From contig CM062206.1 in the NCBI GenBank assembly GCA_031216445.1, positions 27,927,501-27,991,500 on the forward strand: a stretch of DNA of 64,000 bases. The letters are read 5' to 3'. The notes beneath the pieces are model-generated. The model worked only from the letters and a program-made list of their open reading frames with translations. It ran no database searches and was not told the DNA's origin. The position numbers and the translations under genes were made by a program. Every line of letters starts with the position of its first letter. The stretch's first letter is position 1. The stretch is from Lateolabrax maculatus. Taxonomy: Eukaryota; Chordata; Actinopteri; Acropomatiformes; Lateolabracidae. Below are positions 35,501 through 49,872 of the stretch, in pieces.

Positions 35501-36091
35501 AAACGTTGTACACATTAATTAATTGTAAATCTAAGGAGCAGGAGTCCAGGCTGAAAAGTCAGTGTCACTGTTTAAGAATATATGGACCTTGTGGACCATA
35601 GCTTTAGTTTAATCATACCACATTTATTTTGTTGGTTATATTGTAACAATCCAGTGTGAACACATATTTAAAACCATATTCCCTAGCAAATGCTTTCAAC
35701 ATTAAAAATGAATGTTTAGAAGAGCATAAATTGCCATGCTGAAGAATGTGTGTGTGTGTCTTTGTAGGGTACAGCGAGAGACGAGGCCCTAGAATGCACT
35801 GTCGGTGTGCTGACAGTTGTCAGTGAAGATAATCCTCATGAGGGTCCAAGTTCAGTAGACCTCCAGCCCATCTCCACTGCCATCATTCTGGAGGGAGGTA
35901 TCATCATGGATCATATAAAAAAACTTGCCTCAGGCAGTTTGTCTGTTATTTGGGCTTACATATGCTTTGCATTTGGATTACCCAAAATGCATGGCAAATA
36001 CACTCAACTTCATTCAGACTGTGATGCTTGGACTGGGAAAGAAAACCTCCCACCAAAACTGTTAACTTTGAAGAACAGTCTACTGGGTTAG
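32593..36091 (+). pseudogene. Zinc-finger / SAMD3-like gene, copy 4
   Basis: Exon 3 32593-34742, exon 4 34889-35047, exon 5 35207-35299, exon 6 35768-36091. Same two stops (33322 and 33427) and frameshifts (about 33723 and 34398). Ser at residue 4, as in all long copies, and Glu in the linker where copy 1 has Ala. Own candidate promoter and exons 1-2 are present upstream. Confidence 0.8.
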
Positions 36092-37441
36092 ACCAGTAAA
36101 GAGCCATCAGCTGTCAGATAGCACTTTGTAAATTATGCAGCAGTTAATGTTCTCCTGTTATCAGAGAAAGTTTTATGCTTTCATGCAACTGAGCTGGCTT
36201 GTTTATGATCTCAAAAAAAAAAAAAATTCTATTAAAGTGTACCATGTTATGCTAGTATGCTAATGGTGGAAATAGCGCCACCTTGTGTTGCAAAGAGTTG
36301 TTAGATAATGTTGTCAGAAAGGAACCTAGCAAGGTTGACCTGTTTACATTTGTGTTTTGGGAAAACTTTTAATTATAGTAGTTATAATGTAGTACAAATA
36401 CAAAACCCAAGGAGTGATGTTTTTCTGTGTTGGTTTAAACCTTGGACTGATGCTCGCTTTGGGACACAAAAGCATTTGTTGTACTTTCAGTTTTGATCAG
36501 AAATGCAATGATTTTGCATGCACTGAAGTCCTGTAATTATCAGGTGTTTACCTGTTTAATATTGTGAGACTGTTACATGCATAGAATTAGCTCACAAAAA
36601 TGTGGTTTTATTTTTGCCATGTCCATGTCATGTTCTACAGTCAAATCAAACCACAAGTTTGTTGTTTAGCTGCTGTTTTGTACTTGAATGTACAAGAAAG
36701 TGATACTTGGGAACAGAACACTTGAGGCTGAATAATAGATTTAATGCATATTGTTATTACAATAACCTAACAGACATAGATCACACTATGAGCAATTTTG
36801 CAACTAGCTTTAAAATACATTAAATATGACAAGAGGATAGAGAACAGTAATTTTATTGTTTATTGTAAGGTTATTACATGAGTGATAAAACACACATTTT
36901 ATATTGGAGAATTGGAATCAAAAGTAACAATATCGAACATTTATTGTTCAGCCTAGATCTGTCAGTGATGCAATTATTTTTTTAATAAATGTTGTAATGC
37001 AGCTGAACAAACCCAGTGAGTGTTCTTTTAAAGTATATGTTTGCGGTGTTTTTCCCTTTATTAGGTAATAACAGCTAAAATAGATAAGAAATGGGAGAAG
37101 GACAAGGACCCATTCAAGGAAATTGGTTTGTTTAATTTAACTGAACTGAAATGAACTGAAAAAAAATGAGTGAGTAGTAAGTAGTAGGTATCATAATTCT
37201 AAGTGGGGTTAAATTTGTATCAAGCAGTCCACACAAAATGAAAAAATTAAGTTAACACTAAGCATGGCTATTAAGTTACATGAACTTTTTTTTTTTTTTT
37301 TAGTTGTACTACTTGATTTGGTACTGCACACTTAAAATAAACAAGCTTTTCTAACTCACTATTCTTAAGATTACTTTGCTTAATTTGCAACGAGTTTGCA
37401 TACTTTTTTTAAGTAAGGTCAACTAATTAGATTTTACAGTG

Positions 37442-37998
37442 AGTATACATACACACGTCTCCCGCAGAGCTATGTTGAAAGTCCCTCAATATTCAGTCGA
37501 GTATTGGCTAATGACCTGCAACACCTAGACGTGTCCAGTACAGTACTACAATATGTAGATGATCTCTTGATATGTAGCACCTCCAAAGCTCAATGTGCAC
37601 AAGACTCAGTCTCAGCCCTGATGGCTTTAGAAAAGGGGGCTCACACGGTGAGTAAAAATAAATTACAGTTTTGCCAGACACAGGTTGAATACTTAGGTAG
37701 ACAACTCTGTGGCACTAAATGAGCTATAGTGCCCTCACAAATTGAGGCAGTATCGAAAGCTCCCAAACCACAAACGGTGAGACACATGTCGTCATTTCTG
37801 CCATCTCAGCTTTACTAGAAGCCATACACCATCCAAAAGTGTTAGCCATCATTAAATGCGTAGCTCATCAAAAAACGAATTCCCTGATAGCTAAAGGCAA
37901 CAACTTAGCAGATGAAGCCGCAAAACGCATAGCTACACCCACCTGTATAGGACCACTGCTAGTAGCTGGAGATTGTGAACCACTGACAAACTTATATA

Positions 37999-38051
<53 letters not shown>

Positions 38052-38369
38052 ATATATATATGTGTATATATATATATATATATGAGCTATATATATGTGC
38101 TGCTATGTAATAGCAGCACAACATCAGGCAAGTCCATATGCACATTCTGTATGGGCAAAAAGGGGGGCAAGTATAATCACTGAAGAAGGTCCATCACATG
38201 GGCTATGGCGAAGTGCACATGGACATATTGTCCTCCCAACATCTTTGGTACAGGTTGCTACACGTAGTGCGCATGGTCAGGACCATTGCACAAGTGGGGA
38301 GGTGTTGAGACGCCTTCAAGCAGTCTGGTGGTCACCATTTTTCCGACCTGCGTTTGTAGCTGAGACAAT
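37442..38369 (+). mobile_element. ERV pol 3' part, truncated at the junction (after copy 4)
   Basis: Same content and breakpoint as 14259-15180, with the Thr variant. Contains the longest TA tract of the window. Confidence 0.85.
37993..38083 (+). repeat. (TA)n with TG interruptions
   Basis: Same interruption pattern as 14810, about six bases longer. Confidence 0.95.
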
Positions 38370-41300
38370 TTTGCAAGGAAGGTTTTTTTCTGTTGCTCTG
38401 GTATTTCAAGTCTGATACTGCATGTTAGTGTTTTTGTTTTTTGTTTCTATTTTGCCGGGCTTGATGCTAAAATGATCTTTTCTTTTCAGATTTTTCAAGA
38501 AGACAAAAAACTTCCTATGCAGTGGTTGTGTAAGTACTGCACATTTTGTGCTGAAAAGAGGTGCTTCTTACTTAAGCATTACCGCTTAAAACACGGGTGC
38601 CACACTCGAATATCACCACTACCGTGCCTTTATAAGGAGTGCCTGTGCACATTTAAATCTTTCAATGCACTCAAAGTCCACTTATCAACATGGCACACTC
38701 AAAAGGACCTGGGGAACGTGGGTGAAACTGCTTTCCATTGTCAGCTGTGTGACTTTGTGGAGCCTTGCACTGGAGCTGACTTTTTTACCCATTTACGAAG
38801 ACATTTGAAGCTGAAGCAAAAGGTTTCCTGTCCATATCAAGGCTGTAGCTTTCAGAGCAATGTTTATTCAACCTTTAATGCACATAAAAGCAAAGAACAT
38901 CAAGACCACAATAAGATGGCATTCAAACCTGAAATTGTGTCACATAATGTACTTGAGGTACCTCCACCTAATATAAATATTCAACCTGAGGATAGTGCCC
39001 CTGAAACTGATCAGGTTGAGTTTGAGGTTACTGAGCTCAATGAAGATGTGGGAGACTTGGAGAGTCAGTTGGAACATAATGTAGCTGCTGTTTTTCTGAA
39101 AATGTCATCGATTCTTAACATCTCTGAAAATGCCCTGCAAGAAGTTATAGAGCAGATCAACCAAATTTATGTGCTTTCACAGCCATTGTTACATACCTCG
39201 GTTGGAAAAATACTAAATCAACATTGTGGAGATGTTGAGGACTCTTAAGTGAGTGAGATAGCTAAAGTATTTACTGAGAATAATGTATTCCTGAAATTCA
39301 CTTCTACTAGGGGGTCATTGTCAACCACTAGCAAGCGAACATCATACATTTGAAAAGAATTCTCAGTGGTGACGCCTATTGAGTTTGTCCTAAAAAATGA
39401 CAGGCAGACAGTTGTGTATATCCCCATACTAAAAATGCTGCAGACATTACTAAACAATGGAGAAATTTTAGATAAGGCCATGTCATCTGAGACAAATTTG
39501 TCACAAGGATACAGATCTCACAGGGATGGTTACCGGTTTAAAGACAATTCTCTCTTGACAGAGGAAGAATTCAGGATTGCTCTTTTCTTGTACATAGATG
39601 ATTTTGAGGTGGCTAAGCCCTTGGGAACCTCCAGAAAGAAACACAAGCTGCCATCTACTGGGTACTTGGAAATCTACACCCTAAATATCGCTCCTCTCTT
39701 CATTCCATTCAGCTTGCTCTACTCATCATCGCTGAAGATGATATCAGGAAGTTGACTTTAAATGAGAGACCACAGTCTATTGAAGAATTAAAAGTGCAAC
39801 TGGTAGATAAACTGTCACTGCAGTATGACTTTAAACTGCAGTATGAAGATCAAGACGTCCATAATGCCCTCTGCAATTTGACTGAAATAACTGATTTACC
39901 TGAAAGAGCTACGCTCAAAATCATCCCTCTTGTGACTCTCCATTTAACCGCATTGTCATCACCCACCACAACATCAGACACTGAGTGCAGCACAGCAGAC
40001 ACTGAGATCCTGTCGACAGGAAGAGCATCACCATCGCTAAGACAACAGTGGCCAGATTTCTTTGACATACCCAATTTCTCAGTTGATGTTGACTATAGAC
40101 TCAGACAGGCAGATCTTGCCTTTATGAAGGATGGAACACGTATGACTCTACCACGAGATATGAAGCATGACATACTAGAAAAGCTTGCTGAGACGATGTA
40201 CAGTTTCAAGGCTTACCCTAAAGATGATGACTTCAGCAGTGTTGCAAAAGCACTAATTAGCAAACACCCCTGCCTCACTGAGCCTGGACCACACAGATGG
40301 TATGGCTGGAAAAACAGCCTTAAATTATCGCACAAAGCTTCAAAAAGCTGGATGTGAGGATGTAGCAATCAATGGAGGCAAAAGAAGTAAAGGCAACCCA
40401 GAAGGAGAATCCTCAAGCAAGAATATCAAACGGCCAAAAAGAGGTGAAGCAAACTACCTACCTAACTTACCTGAAGGACATGATGAAACAAGCCTTGAAA
40501 ATGCCAGAAAGGTTCTCGTGGAAGAAATGAAGAAGAAACAACCCAATGGCACTCTCATCTCACAAATGATGGACCAATCATTCCCACTACGCAGACAAGA
40601 AATTGTAGAAAAGGAACCTGCTGTACAGAACATTGTTGAACGATGGCCAGCACTCTTCACAGACAGGTAAACTATTTTTGTTCTCAACCAATAAAATAAT
40701 GCCTATCAAAAAGAAATTCAAGGTGTGTGGCTAGAAATCCAAACACACTTGTTGGAATGTTAACACTTCTGCCATCTCTCCATCCCTACCCACCCCTCTC
40801 TCTACTTTTCAGGTGTTTGCTGAGTTCAACAGAATCGCAAGTAAGAATCTTGAGGGAGACTTCTTTGAGGCTCTGGACCAGTATACCCCACGTTTCATTG
40901 AACTTTTCAAAACAAGAAGGGGAACTGTTGGCCAGAAGCTCAGTGAGCTGATGCAGCACATGAGCTGGATGGTAAGTAGGTTAATTTTGCTTTTGATCTG
41001 TGTGATAGTTCATCAATCAAGTTCTAAATGAGATGATCCAGCCCAACCTATTCTATTTCCTGTCTGACTTGTGCTTGTGCCTTGCAAATTACTCTGTTAA
41101 CTGGTCTTTTCTCTCTCTGTGTATCATTAGACACCAGACGTGACAGTACTTCGCTCTGTTGTCCTCAAAGGCATTCCTATTTTACTTGGTGACGACTCCA
41201 GTGAATTCTTCAAGACATGCTCTGTAAGTACTTGCACATAAGAAAAAGTTTGGTCTGCATTAAAATAGAACTATATCTGTGCTGACATAGAAGATGTAAT

Positions 41301-43366
41301 TTTATCTGCACAATATACAATATACATTTTGTACAGTGATTGATGTATTTTGTATGGCAATTCCTCCACAGCTAATCTGAGAGGTATTTAAACAGCCAGT
41401 AAATAAAAATGAAATTTGCCACATAAACGTTGTACACATTAATTAATTGTAAATCTAAGGAGCAGGAGTCCAGGCTGAAAAGTCAGTGTCACTGTTTAAG
41501 AATATATGGACCTTGTGGACCATAGCTTTAGTTTAATCATACCACATTTATTTTGTTGGTTATATTGTAACAATCCAGTGTGAACACATATTTAAAACCA
41601 TATTCCCTAGCAAATGCTTTCAACATTAAAAATGAATGTTTAGAAGAGCATAAATTGCCATGCTGAAGAATGTGTGTGTGTGTCTTTGTAGGGTACAGCG
41701 AGAGACGAGGCCCTAGAATGCACTGTCGGTGTGCTGACAGTTGTCAGTGAAGATAATCCTCATGAGGGTCCAAGTTCAGTAGACCTCCAGCCCATCTCCA
41801 CTGCCATCATTCTGGAGGGAGGTATCATCATGGATCATATAAAAAAACTTGCCTCAGGCAGTTTGTCTGTTATTTGGGCTTACATATGCTTTGCATTTGG
41901 ATTACCCAAAATGCATGGCAAATACACTCAACTTCATTCAGACTGTGATGCTTGGACTGGGAAAGAAAACCTCCCACCAAAACTGTTAACTTTGAAGAAC
42001 AGTCTACTGGGTTAGACCAGTAAAGAGCCATCAGCTGTCAGATAGCACTTTGTAAATTATGCAGCAGTTAATGTTCTCCTGTTATCAGAGAAAGTTTTAT
42101 GCTTTCATGCAACTGAGCTGGCTTGTTTATGATCTCAAAAAAAAAAAAAATTCTATTAAAGTGTACCATGTTATGCTAGTATGCTAATGGTGGAAATAGC
42201 GCCACCTTGTGTTGCAAAGAGTTGTTAGATAATGTTGTCAGAAAGGAACCTAGCAAGGTTGACCTGTTTACATTTGTGTTTTGGGAAAACTTTTAATTAT
42301 AGTAGTTATAATGTAGTACAAATACAAAACCCAAGGAGTGATGTTTTTCTGTGTTGGTTTAAACCTTGGACTGATGCTCGCTTTGGGACACAAAAGCATT
42401 TGTTGTACTTTCAGTTTTGATCAGAAATGCAATGATTTTGCATGCACTGAAGTCCTGTAATTATCAGGTGTTTACCTGTTTAATATTGTGAGACTGTTAC
42501 ATGCATAGAATTAGCTCACAAAAATGTGGTTTTATTTTTGCCATGTCCATGTCATGTTCTACAGTCAAATCAAACCACAAGTTTGTTGTTTAGCTGCTGT
42601 TTTGTACTTGAATGTACAAGAAAGTGATACTTGGGAACAGAACACTTGAGGCTGAATAATAGATTTAATGCATATTGTTATTACAATAGCCTAACAGACA
42701 TAGATCACACTATGAGCAATTTTGCAACTAGCTTTAAAATACATTAAATATGACAAGAGGATAGAGAACAGTAATTTTATTGTTTATTGTAAGGTTATTA
42801 CATGAGTGATAAAACACACATTTTATATTGGAGAATTGGAATCAAAAGTAACAATATCGAACATTTATTGTTCAGTCTAGATCTGTCAGTGATGCAATTA
42901 TTTTTTTAATAAATGTTGTAATGCAGCTGAACAAACCCAGTGAGTGTTCTTTTAAAGTATATGTTTGTGGTGTTTTTCCCTTTATTAGGTAATAACAGCT
43001 AAAATAGATAAGAAATGGGAGAAGGACAAGGACCCATTCAAGGAAATTGGTTTGTTTAATTTAACTGAACTGAAATGAACTGAAAAAAAATGAGTGAGTA
43101 GTAAGTAGTAGGTATCATAATTCTAAGTGGGGTTAAATTTGTATCAAGCAGTCCACACAAAATGAAAAAATTAAGTTAACACTAAGCATGGCTATTAAGT
43201 TACATGAACTTTTTTTTTTTTTTTTTAGTTGTACTACTTGATTTGGTACTGCACACTTAAAATAAACAAGCTTTTCTAACTCACTATTCTTAAGATTACT
43301 TTGCTTAATTTGCAACGAGTTTGCATACTTTTTTTAAGTAAGGTCAACTAATTAGATTTTACAGTG
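38370..43366 (+). mobile_element. 5'-truncated transposon, copy 5 (short unit)
   Basis: Identical ERV/intron junction at 38369/38370. Right end CAGTG at 43362-43366, followed by AGTA. The 3' region 42016-43366 carries beta-type variants and no further gene. Confidence 0.85.
38517..42015 (+). pseudogene. Zinc-finger / SAMD3-like gene, copy 5 (promoterless)
   Basis: Exon 3 38517-40666, exon 4 40813-40971, exon 5 41131-41223, exon 6 41692-42015. Same stops (39246 and 39351) and frameshifts. Leu at residue 4. Confidence 0.8.
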
Positions 43367-43915
43367 AGTATACGTACACACGTCTCCCGCAGAGCTATGT
43401 TGAAAGTCCCTCAATATTCAGTCGAGTATTGGCTAATGACCTGCAACACCTAGACGTGTCCAGTACAGTACTACAATATGTAGATGATCTCTTGATATGT
43501 AGCACCTCCAAAGCTCAATGTGCACAAGACTCAGTCTCAGCCCTGATGGCTTTAGAAAAGGGGGCTCACAAGGTGAGTAAAAATAAATTACAGTTTTGCC
43601 AGACACAGGTTGAATACTTAGGTAGACAACTCTGTGGCACTAAATGAGCTATAGTGCCCTCACAAATTGAGGCAGTATCGAAAGCTCCCAAACCACAAAC
43701 GGTGAGACACATGTCGTCATTTCTGCCATCTCAGCTTTACTAGAAGCCATACACCATCCAAAAGTGTTAGCCATCATTAAATGCGTAGCTCATCAAAAAA
43801 CGAATTCCCTGATAGCTAAAGGCAACAACTTAGCAGATGAAGCCGCAAAACGCATAGCTACACCCACCTGTATAGGACCACTGCTAGTAGCTGGAGATTG
43901 TGAACCACTGACAAA

Positions 43916-43949
<34 letters not shown>

Positions 43950-45174
43950 CTATATATATGTGCTGCTATATAATAGCAGCACAACATCAGGCAAGTCCAT
44001 ATGCACATTCTGTATGGGCAAAAAGGGGGGCAAGTATAATCACTGAAGAAGGTCCATCACATGGGCTATGGCGAAGTGCACATGGACATATTGTCCTCCC
44101 AACATCTTTGGTACAGGTTGCTACACGTAGTGCGCATGGTCAGGACCATTGCACAAGTGGGGAGGTGTTGAGACGCCTTCAAGCAGTCTGGTGGTCACCA
44201 TTTTTCCGACCTGCGTTTGTAGCTGAGACAATAAAAAAAGCCCTAAAAATGCTAGGAATCAAACAGAAGTTCAGATGTGTGTATCACCCACAGTCACAGA
44301 GAGTAGTGGAAAGGGCAAATGGCATGCTAAAAGCAAAACTTGCAAAAATTAGAGCAGACAGTCAGTATAAAATCAATTGGGTAGATGCATTGCCACTTGC
44401 TTTGATGGCTATACGAACACTAACTAACACTAACACTAAGCTAAGAGACTAACACATCTAATACCACACGAGGCACTTACAGGGAGACCGATGCCGGTTC
44501 CCTTTTGTAGAGGGCCGTATGCGAGCAATGTGAACGAGAACTAACATGCTACCTACGACACCTAACGCAAATACACAAAGCTGTGCTCCAACAGGTAAAA
44601 GCTGTGTCTGAGGACAGAGACGCTGACATTCCAGAGCAGCTAAGGAGAGTTGAACCTGGAGACTGGGTCTACGTAAAGGTGTTCAAACGAAAGTGGGACC
44701 AACCAAGGTGAGAAGGACCCTTTAAGGTTATCCTAACTACCCCAACTGCGCTGAAAGTAGAGGGTAAGAAATGTTGGTTCCATTTAAACCATTGCTGCAG
44801 AGCGAGGGATCCAGGTGAGACAGCAAGGGCACAGCACGATCCAGAAAGGGACGGTGAAGCCTCCCAACTGGAAGATAGACAGCTTCAAGATCCAAGGACA
44901 AAGATGATCACAGAGACTGGCTGAGAGGAGGAGTACCAGTAAACAACGTAATCACACTCACGTATATAAAGTCAGCTCAATACAATCAAACATTGACATT
45001 AGGACCAGAAGGCATAAAAATAGACACGCATGTGGTTCACAGACAATGCCTAAAAGAAGGGACAGTGATGGTAGTGGTACAATGTTCACGAAATCAATGC
45101 ACATAGATAAACCTACACCAAACCATGACAGCTGAAGAAGCAACCAAATTGACCCAAATTTAAGTAAAATGAGG
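43367..45174 (+). mobile_element. ERV pol 3' part (after copy 5, followed by a long unit)
   Basis: Full version as at 2925-4720 and 26094-27903, with the Lys variant, a short TA tract and the complete integrase remnants up to the LTR. Confidence 0.85.
43918..43946 (+). repeat. (TA)n microsatellite
   Basis: Short pure TA tract. Confidence 0.95.
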
Positions 45175-45639
45175 TGTCTGAGCTGAGAGATGTCTCTCCC
45201 ATGTGTGTCCAATGTTTAGATACTTGTGTGGATCCAATGTTTAGATACTTGTGTGGGAAATGTTTAGATAAGCCTATGTCCAAGGTCTGGCTACTTTCAT
45301 AGATGGGTGCCCCTTGGGGGTTGTTTTCCTAAAGTTCCAAAGAGATGAGATCAGTTTCAACCTGAACTATAGGTTCCACCTTCCCTTTCTGTAAAATAGC
45401 CATGTATGGTTATGAGGTTGGCTCTGAGCCTATCTTGTCACCACACATTAGCTATACCATGAGGCTTTAAAAGGTGTAGTTTGAGTGGAAAACGGGGGAG
45501 ATTCACATTGGCTTCGGATCTTCTCACAGGCAATCCATGGTGCTTGTTTTGACGCTGTACTTTTTGTAATAAACCTTTTTATACAACTAAGTCGGTGTCA
45601 GCGGAGATTCCTTCATCATCATCACATCATCGCTACAGA
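45175..45639 (+). mobile_element. ERV LTR (approximate ends)
   Basis: Copy of 4721-5185. Confidence 0.6.
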
Positions 45640-46260
45640 AGATACAACACAGCCAACCCCTCTCAGACAGCTAAGGTCGCAAAAGGAGGAAGCATTTAGG
45701 AGTGGAGACAGAAGCAGGTTCAAAGAGGCAAAGTACAGGTTTAGCAAGGAGGTGAGGGGAGCTAAACGACTGTATTCTGAGAAACTCCAACACCAGTTCT
45801 CAGCCAAGGACTCTGCTTCTGTCTGGAAGGGGCTCAGAGAGCTCACCCATTACAAACCCAGAGCCCCCCACTCTGCTAACGACTTGCGCCTGTCCAACAA
45901 TCTGAACAAGTTCTACTGTCGTTTCGAAAGACAATGGGACAGTCCAGACACAATCCCCTGGGACTCCATCCACCAGCCCCAGGCCACCAGCTTCACCTCT
46001 CCCACCACTGCAGGGGCCTGGGCCTCTCCACAACTTCAAACCTCAGAGGCCCCCTTCCCGTCCACAGTGACACCTCTCTCAATCCTGGAGAGGGATGTTA
46101 ACAGACAATACAAGAGACAGAACCTCCACAAAGCAGCCGGGCCAGACTCTGTCTCTCCATCCACGCTGAAGCACTGTGCTGACCAGCTGTCTCTGGTGTT
46201 CACAGATATCTTTAACACTTCACTGGAGATATCCCACATACCAGCCTGCTTCAAATGTTC
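45640..46260 (+). mobile_element. LINE ORF2 fragment (CR1/L2-type)
   Basis: Copy of 5186-5806 with a few silent single-base changes (for example near 46165 and 46233). Confidence 0.75.
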
Positions 46261-46464
46261 CAGCAAGAGATACTGTAAGACTTAGAGCACACTGGCAGAC
46301 GAAGAGAAAGACAAAAGACACTCACATATGTGCAGCCTGCAGTATACTGGATCCAATGGCCAGCTGACTCAGAACTTGCACACCAATGGAGTGTGTGAAA
46401 AGCCTGGATACAGAAAGAACTGCCCACAGCACAAGAACCACGACTGCCGCTGCACTGCACTCTG
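46261..46464 (+). other. Unassigned sequence between LINE fragment and ERV pol
   Basis: Copy of 5807-6010; nothing recognised. Confidence 0.4.
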
Positions 46465-47322
46465 ATGTATGATGAGACTCAGCAACATACTGACTACAAA
46501 GAATGCTGGACAGAGTTGATTACAGGCAAAATATTATCTGTAATATGTCAAGACCTGTATGTTGGACCACAAGGACCAGCAGCAGCAGTTACTCTACCAC
46601 CAGAACTACGTCCCTGGTTTCAAGTCACCAGCTCCGTCCCACATGTTACACTCCTGATAGCTAATGGACATGAATCACGTGACCTAGGACCGATGGTGAA
46701 GGCAGCACTACAAGTGACTGTATGGAAACCAACTCAGAACACGCATGTGCAGTCATCCTCCGATGGACAATATGTGAAAATATTTCTGCGAGCATATGAC
46801 AAAGGAACAAGAGCCCAAGTGCTACTAAGTCAGAGATTCCCTACTCAACTGCCACTCTCAGAAGAACATAGTGTGCTACTACATCAGATACCACATGAGT
46901 TATGGTCACATCATAAAACAGATGTAGGGCTAGTTAGGTCAGCACAGCCAGTTCACATCAAAGCAAAAGAGGGCATTGTGTTGCCATACCAAAAACAATA
47001 TCCCATGAAACCACACCAAATAGCAGGTATAAGACCCACCATCAAGGGCTTGGTAGCAGCAGGTGTGTTAAAACCAACAAAAAGTCTGTGTAATACACCA
47101 ACTTGTCCAATAAAACAAAATAAACTCTAGTGACTATCGATTGGTGCATGATTTGTGCGCCATTAATTCCACTGTAGATGCAGAAGTACCTGTGGTTCCA
47201 GACCCACATACTTTGCTTTCTAATATCCCACATGACGCCTGTTGGTACACAGCATTTGTTAGTGTGCCATTACACCCAGATTCACAGTATCTGTTTGCTT
47301 TTACATATAAAGGACAGCAGTA
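46465..47322 (+). pseudogene. ERV pol 5' part (left of transposon copy 6)
   Basis: Copy of 6011-6868 with the same lesions. Single changes: Ile to Met near 47006 and Gln to Lys near 47309. It ends at AGTA 47319-47322. Confidence 0.85.
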
Positions 47323-47500
47323 CACTGTAAATGCAAACATAGTATTTAATTAAAAATAGTAAATTGACTTAAATCAGTTTTTATCAAATTGCTATTAACA
47401 CTCACTTTTAGTAAGTTACTTGTAATTTGTGGTTGAAAAATCTCACCAGCTCAGTCTACTTGAACTGGATTAATTTAGAAAAAGTATGTTTTCGATAATT

Positions 47501-47813
47501 GTGCTTTTACAAGTACATTTACTCAATACTGCACTTAAGTACAAAGTACTTTAAGTACTTTACTTTTTTTTCATATTACTGTCTACTTTTACTCCACTAC
47601 ATTTCAGAGGGAAATATTGTACTTTTTACATCACTGCATATGTAATAATACATACGCGATATATAATAATAATCAGTAGTATGCTACTTTTAATTTTAAT
47701 ATTTTAAGCATTTCTTTTTGTGGTTATATGTTTTTTACTTAATTGAAATTTTCACTGCAGGAGCTGTATTGTAAAAGAGTAGTTTCACGGAGTGGTATTA
47801 GTACTTTTGCTTC
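47501..47813. repeat. Non-autonomous hAT-like repeat fragment
   Basis: Copy of 7047-7360, one T shorter in a T-run. Confidence 0.45.
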
Positions 47814-47858
47814 GATTTGAAAACTTCGCCGGCTTTTTTTTTTTTTTTCCCGACCTGT

Positions 47859-47998
47859 GGGCATGCGCAACTCCGTCCTCTCTACGCCTGACGGTATGTC
47901 AACAACACACCCGCAACGGACGAGGAGCTGGACCTAATCCCTGCAACAGCACTCGTTAAGGTTATTTTCAGCATTCTTGTGCTTGGCACACTCATTTG
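47859..47998 (+). promoter_or_regulatory. NRF1-like site and candidate exon 1 (copy 6)
   Basis: GGGCATGCGCA at 47859-47869. The candidate exon ends at 47998 before GTGAGT. Confidence 0.4.
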
Positions 47999-48524
47999 GT
48001 GAGTAATATTTTACCCTTGTTTAGACCGTTTTCTTTCTGTAAGTAAGCGCCATATTTTTCGTGCTTGCTAGTAATGATGTGTGTTGTAATGTCAGCTAAC
48101 GCTGCCTCAGAGCTATATAGCTCTGAGCTAGCTGAACTATATTATGGACATAACGTGTCTTACTTTTGTCACGTTAAAGTTGAGGAGAAACTTTAGTGTA
48201 GCGGTCGCGGGCGTGCTCGTCACGTGCACGCGCACGCGCACACCCGCTGTCGGAGTTGATTTTTTTTTCTGAGGCCAGTCATCTATGAGTACTCACTCAC
48301 GATGAGAGACTGATCCCGGCGGTTTGTGAGTTTCCATGAGCAGGAGGGCATTCACATGGCAGAACATCAGAACAAGTCTGGATGTATCATTTTATTTTAC
48401 GCTCGGCTGTTAAGTTAGGACTATGCTAACTTAATGTTATTTTATTTAACCCTCCTCACTTAACACTAGTCATATTTGTAGCTGTGTCGTTTCCATGGTT
48501 ACCACGTTTAGCGCGCCCAATGAG

Positions 48525-49176
48525 CCGGTCACCCGCTCCACTCAGTGTGATCATTCTGCAGGATCAATGAACTGTCAGCGTGTTTAATCAATCATAACTC
48601 TGAATACTAAACTGATTTTCACGGGATTGTTTAATGCAAACGTCACACATGTATATATAATATATATATATATATTATATATACAGATATATAGGGAGAG
48701 AGAGATAGATAGATAGATAGATATAGATTTTCATTTTTTTTGATATATATGTAGATATACATATTCATTTTTTCTGAGATCTAACTTCTGTCTATTGTGT
48801 TTTATCTTATATTGATGTATAATGTTGTATTGTTTCTTCATTTTTCAACTTATTAAAATAGCTGAGTAGTACACAATCTGCTTCTGCTTCTCTATCATAT
48901 ATTAGTGTTTTTATATATATGTGTGTGTGTGTGTGTGTGTATTATATTATATCATACATAGCATATATCACATACCAGAATATTCTATTACCGTTATGCC
49001 TATTATGTATATTAAAATACGCCGAATCATGTGTCCGGTATCATGCCTACATGTATGACGTTTGCAGAAAAAAATCCCGTGAAAATCAGTTTAGTATTCA
49101 GAGTTATGATTAATTAAATGCATTGACACTTCATTGTACCTGCAGACAGATTACACTGAGTGGAGCGGGTGACCGG
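48525..49176. repeat. Foldback element with 128-bp inverted arms
   Basis: Arms 48525-48652 and 49049-49176. The centre is 10 bp longer than in copies 1 and 4 through extra GATA and TG repeats. Confidence 0.8.
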
Positions 49177-49179
49177 TCC

Positions 49180-49212
49180 AAGATGGCGGCCCCACGTCTC
49201 GTCAGCGCCAAT
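49180..49212 (+). promoter_or_regulatory. YY1-like and CCAAT motifs (copy 6)
   Basis: AAGATGGCGGC at 49180 and CCAAT at 49208-49212. Confidence 0.45.
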
Positions 49213-49574
49213 AGGCAGTAGCGGTCGATGCGGCGTCTACTCTTTATATGTCTATGCCGCACACTGTTTACTTGCGCAGTGCTTGTCTGATCACACGAGG
49301 AGTGCAGTGAGAGCCCGCAGATCAGATTTGGGACAGACAAAAGGGTCTCCCTGTCTGTCTTTTTATCATAGCCTGTTACCATTGCTGGCATACTCAGTGG
49401 CCTAAGTTATTCTTTAAGGTTATGTTGTCTAGAATATGTACATTACAATACTGTCTTTGTGGGTAATAGGCCTATGTTACAGTTTTCACTTGTACTGGAA
49501 ACAAGATGTTTATGAGTTGTGGTGAGCTTTGGTTGTGTTAAATTGTTGTATTCTTCTTAACTGTCCCCTTCCAG

Positions 49575-49621
49575 GCTCAGGCAGATGGTGATCAATCCAC
49601 AGTTCCCTTGATACCACATAA
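49575..49621 (+). other. Candidate exon 2, 5' untranslated (copy 6)
   Basis: Same 47-nt exon with the same splice sites as 9112-9158. Confidence 0.5.
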
Positions 49622-49872
49622 GTGAGTCATTTACCATTTACCTTTTGTACTGCTGTGTTCATTTGGTAGCTGTTCTTGTCTTAAAGAAGTTAAATGATTA
49701 AAAGCTTGATAATTAGATAGATTTTTGCAAGGATTTAGTTTTTTTCTGTTGCTCTGGTATTTCAAGTCTGATACTGCATGTTAGTGTTTTTGTTTTTTGT
49801 TTCTATTTTGCCGGGCTTGATGCTAAAATGATCTTTTCTTTTCAGATTTTTCAAGAAGACAAAAAACTTCCT

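Larger units (their letters stand above)
30052..37441 (+). mobile_element. Full-length CACTG...CAGTG DNA transposon, copy 4 (7390 bp)
   Basis: Left end CACTGTAAA at 30052, right end CAGTG at 37437-37441, AGTA at 30048 and 37442. The same length as copy 1 and collinear with it through the gene. Intron 1 differs by single bases (for example CACGTGCACG instead of CACGCGCACG near 30954). The 3' region (36092-37441) carries the alpha-type variants shared with copies 1 and 2 and holds no further gene. Confidence 0.85.
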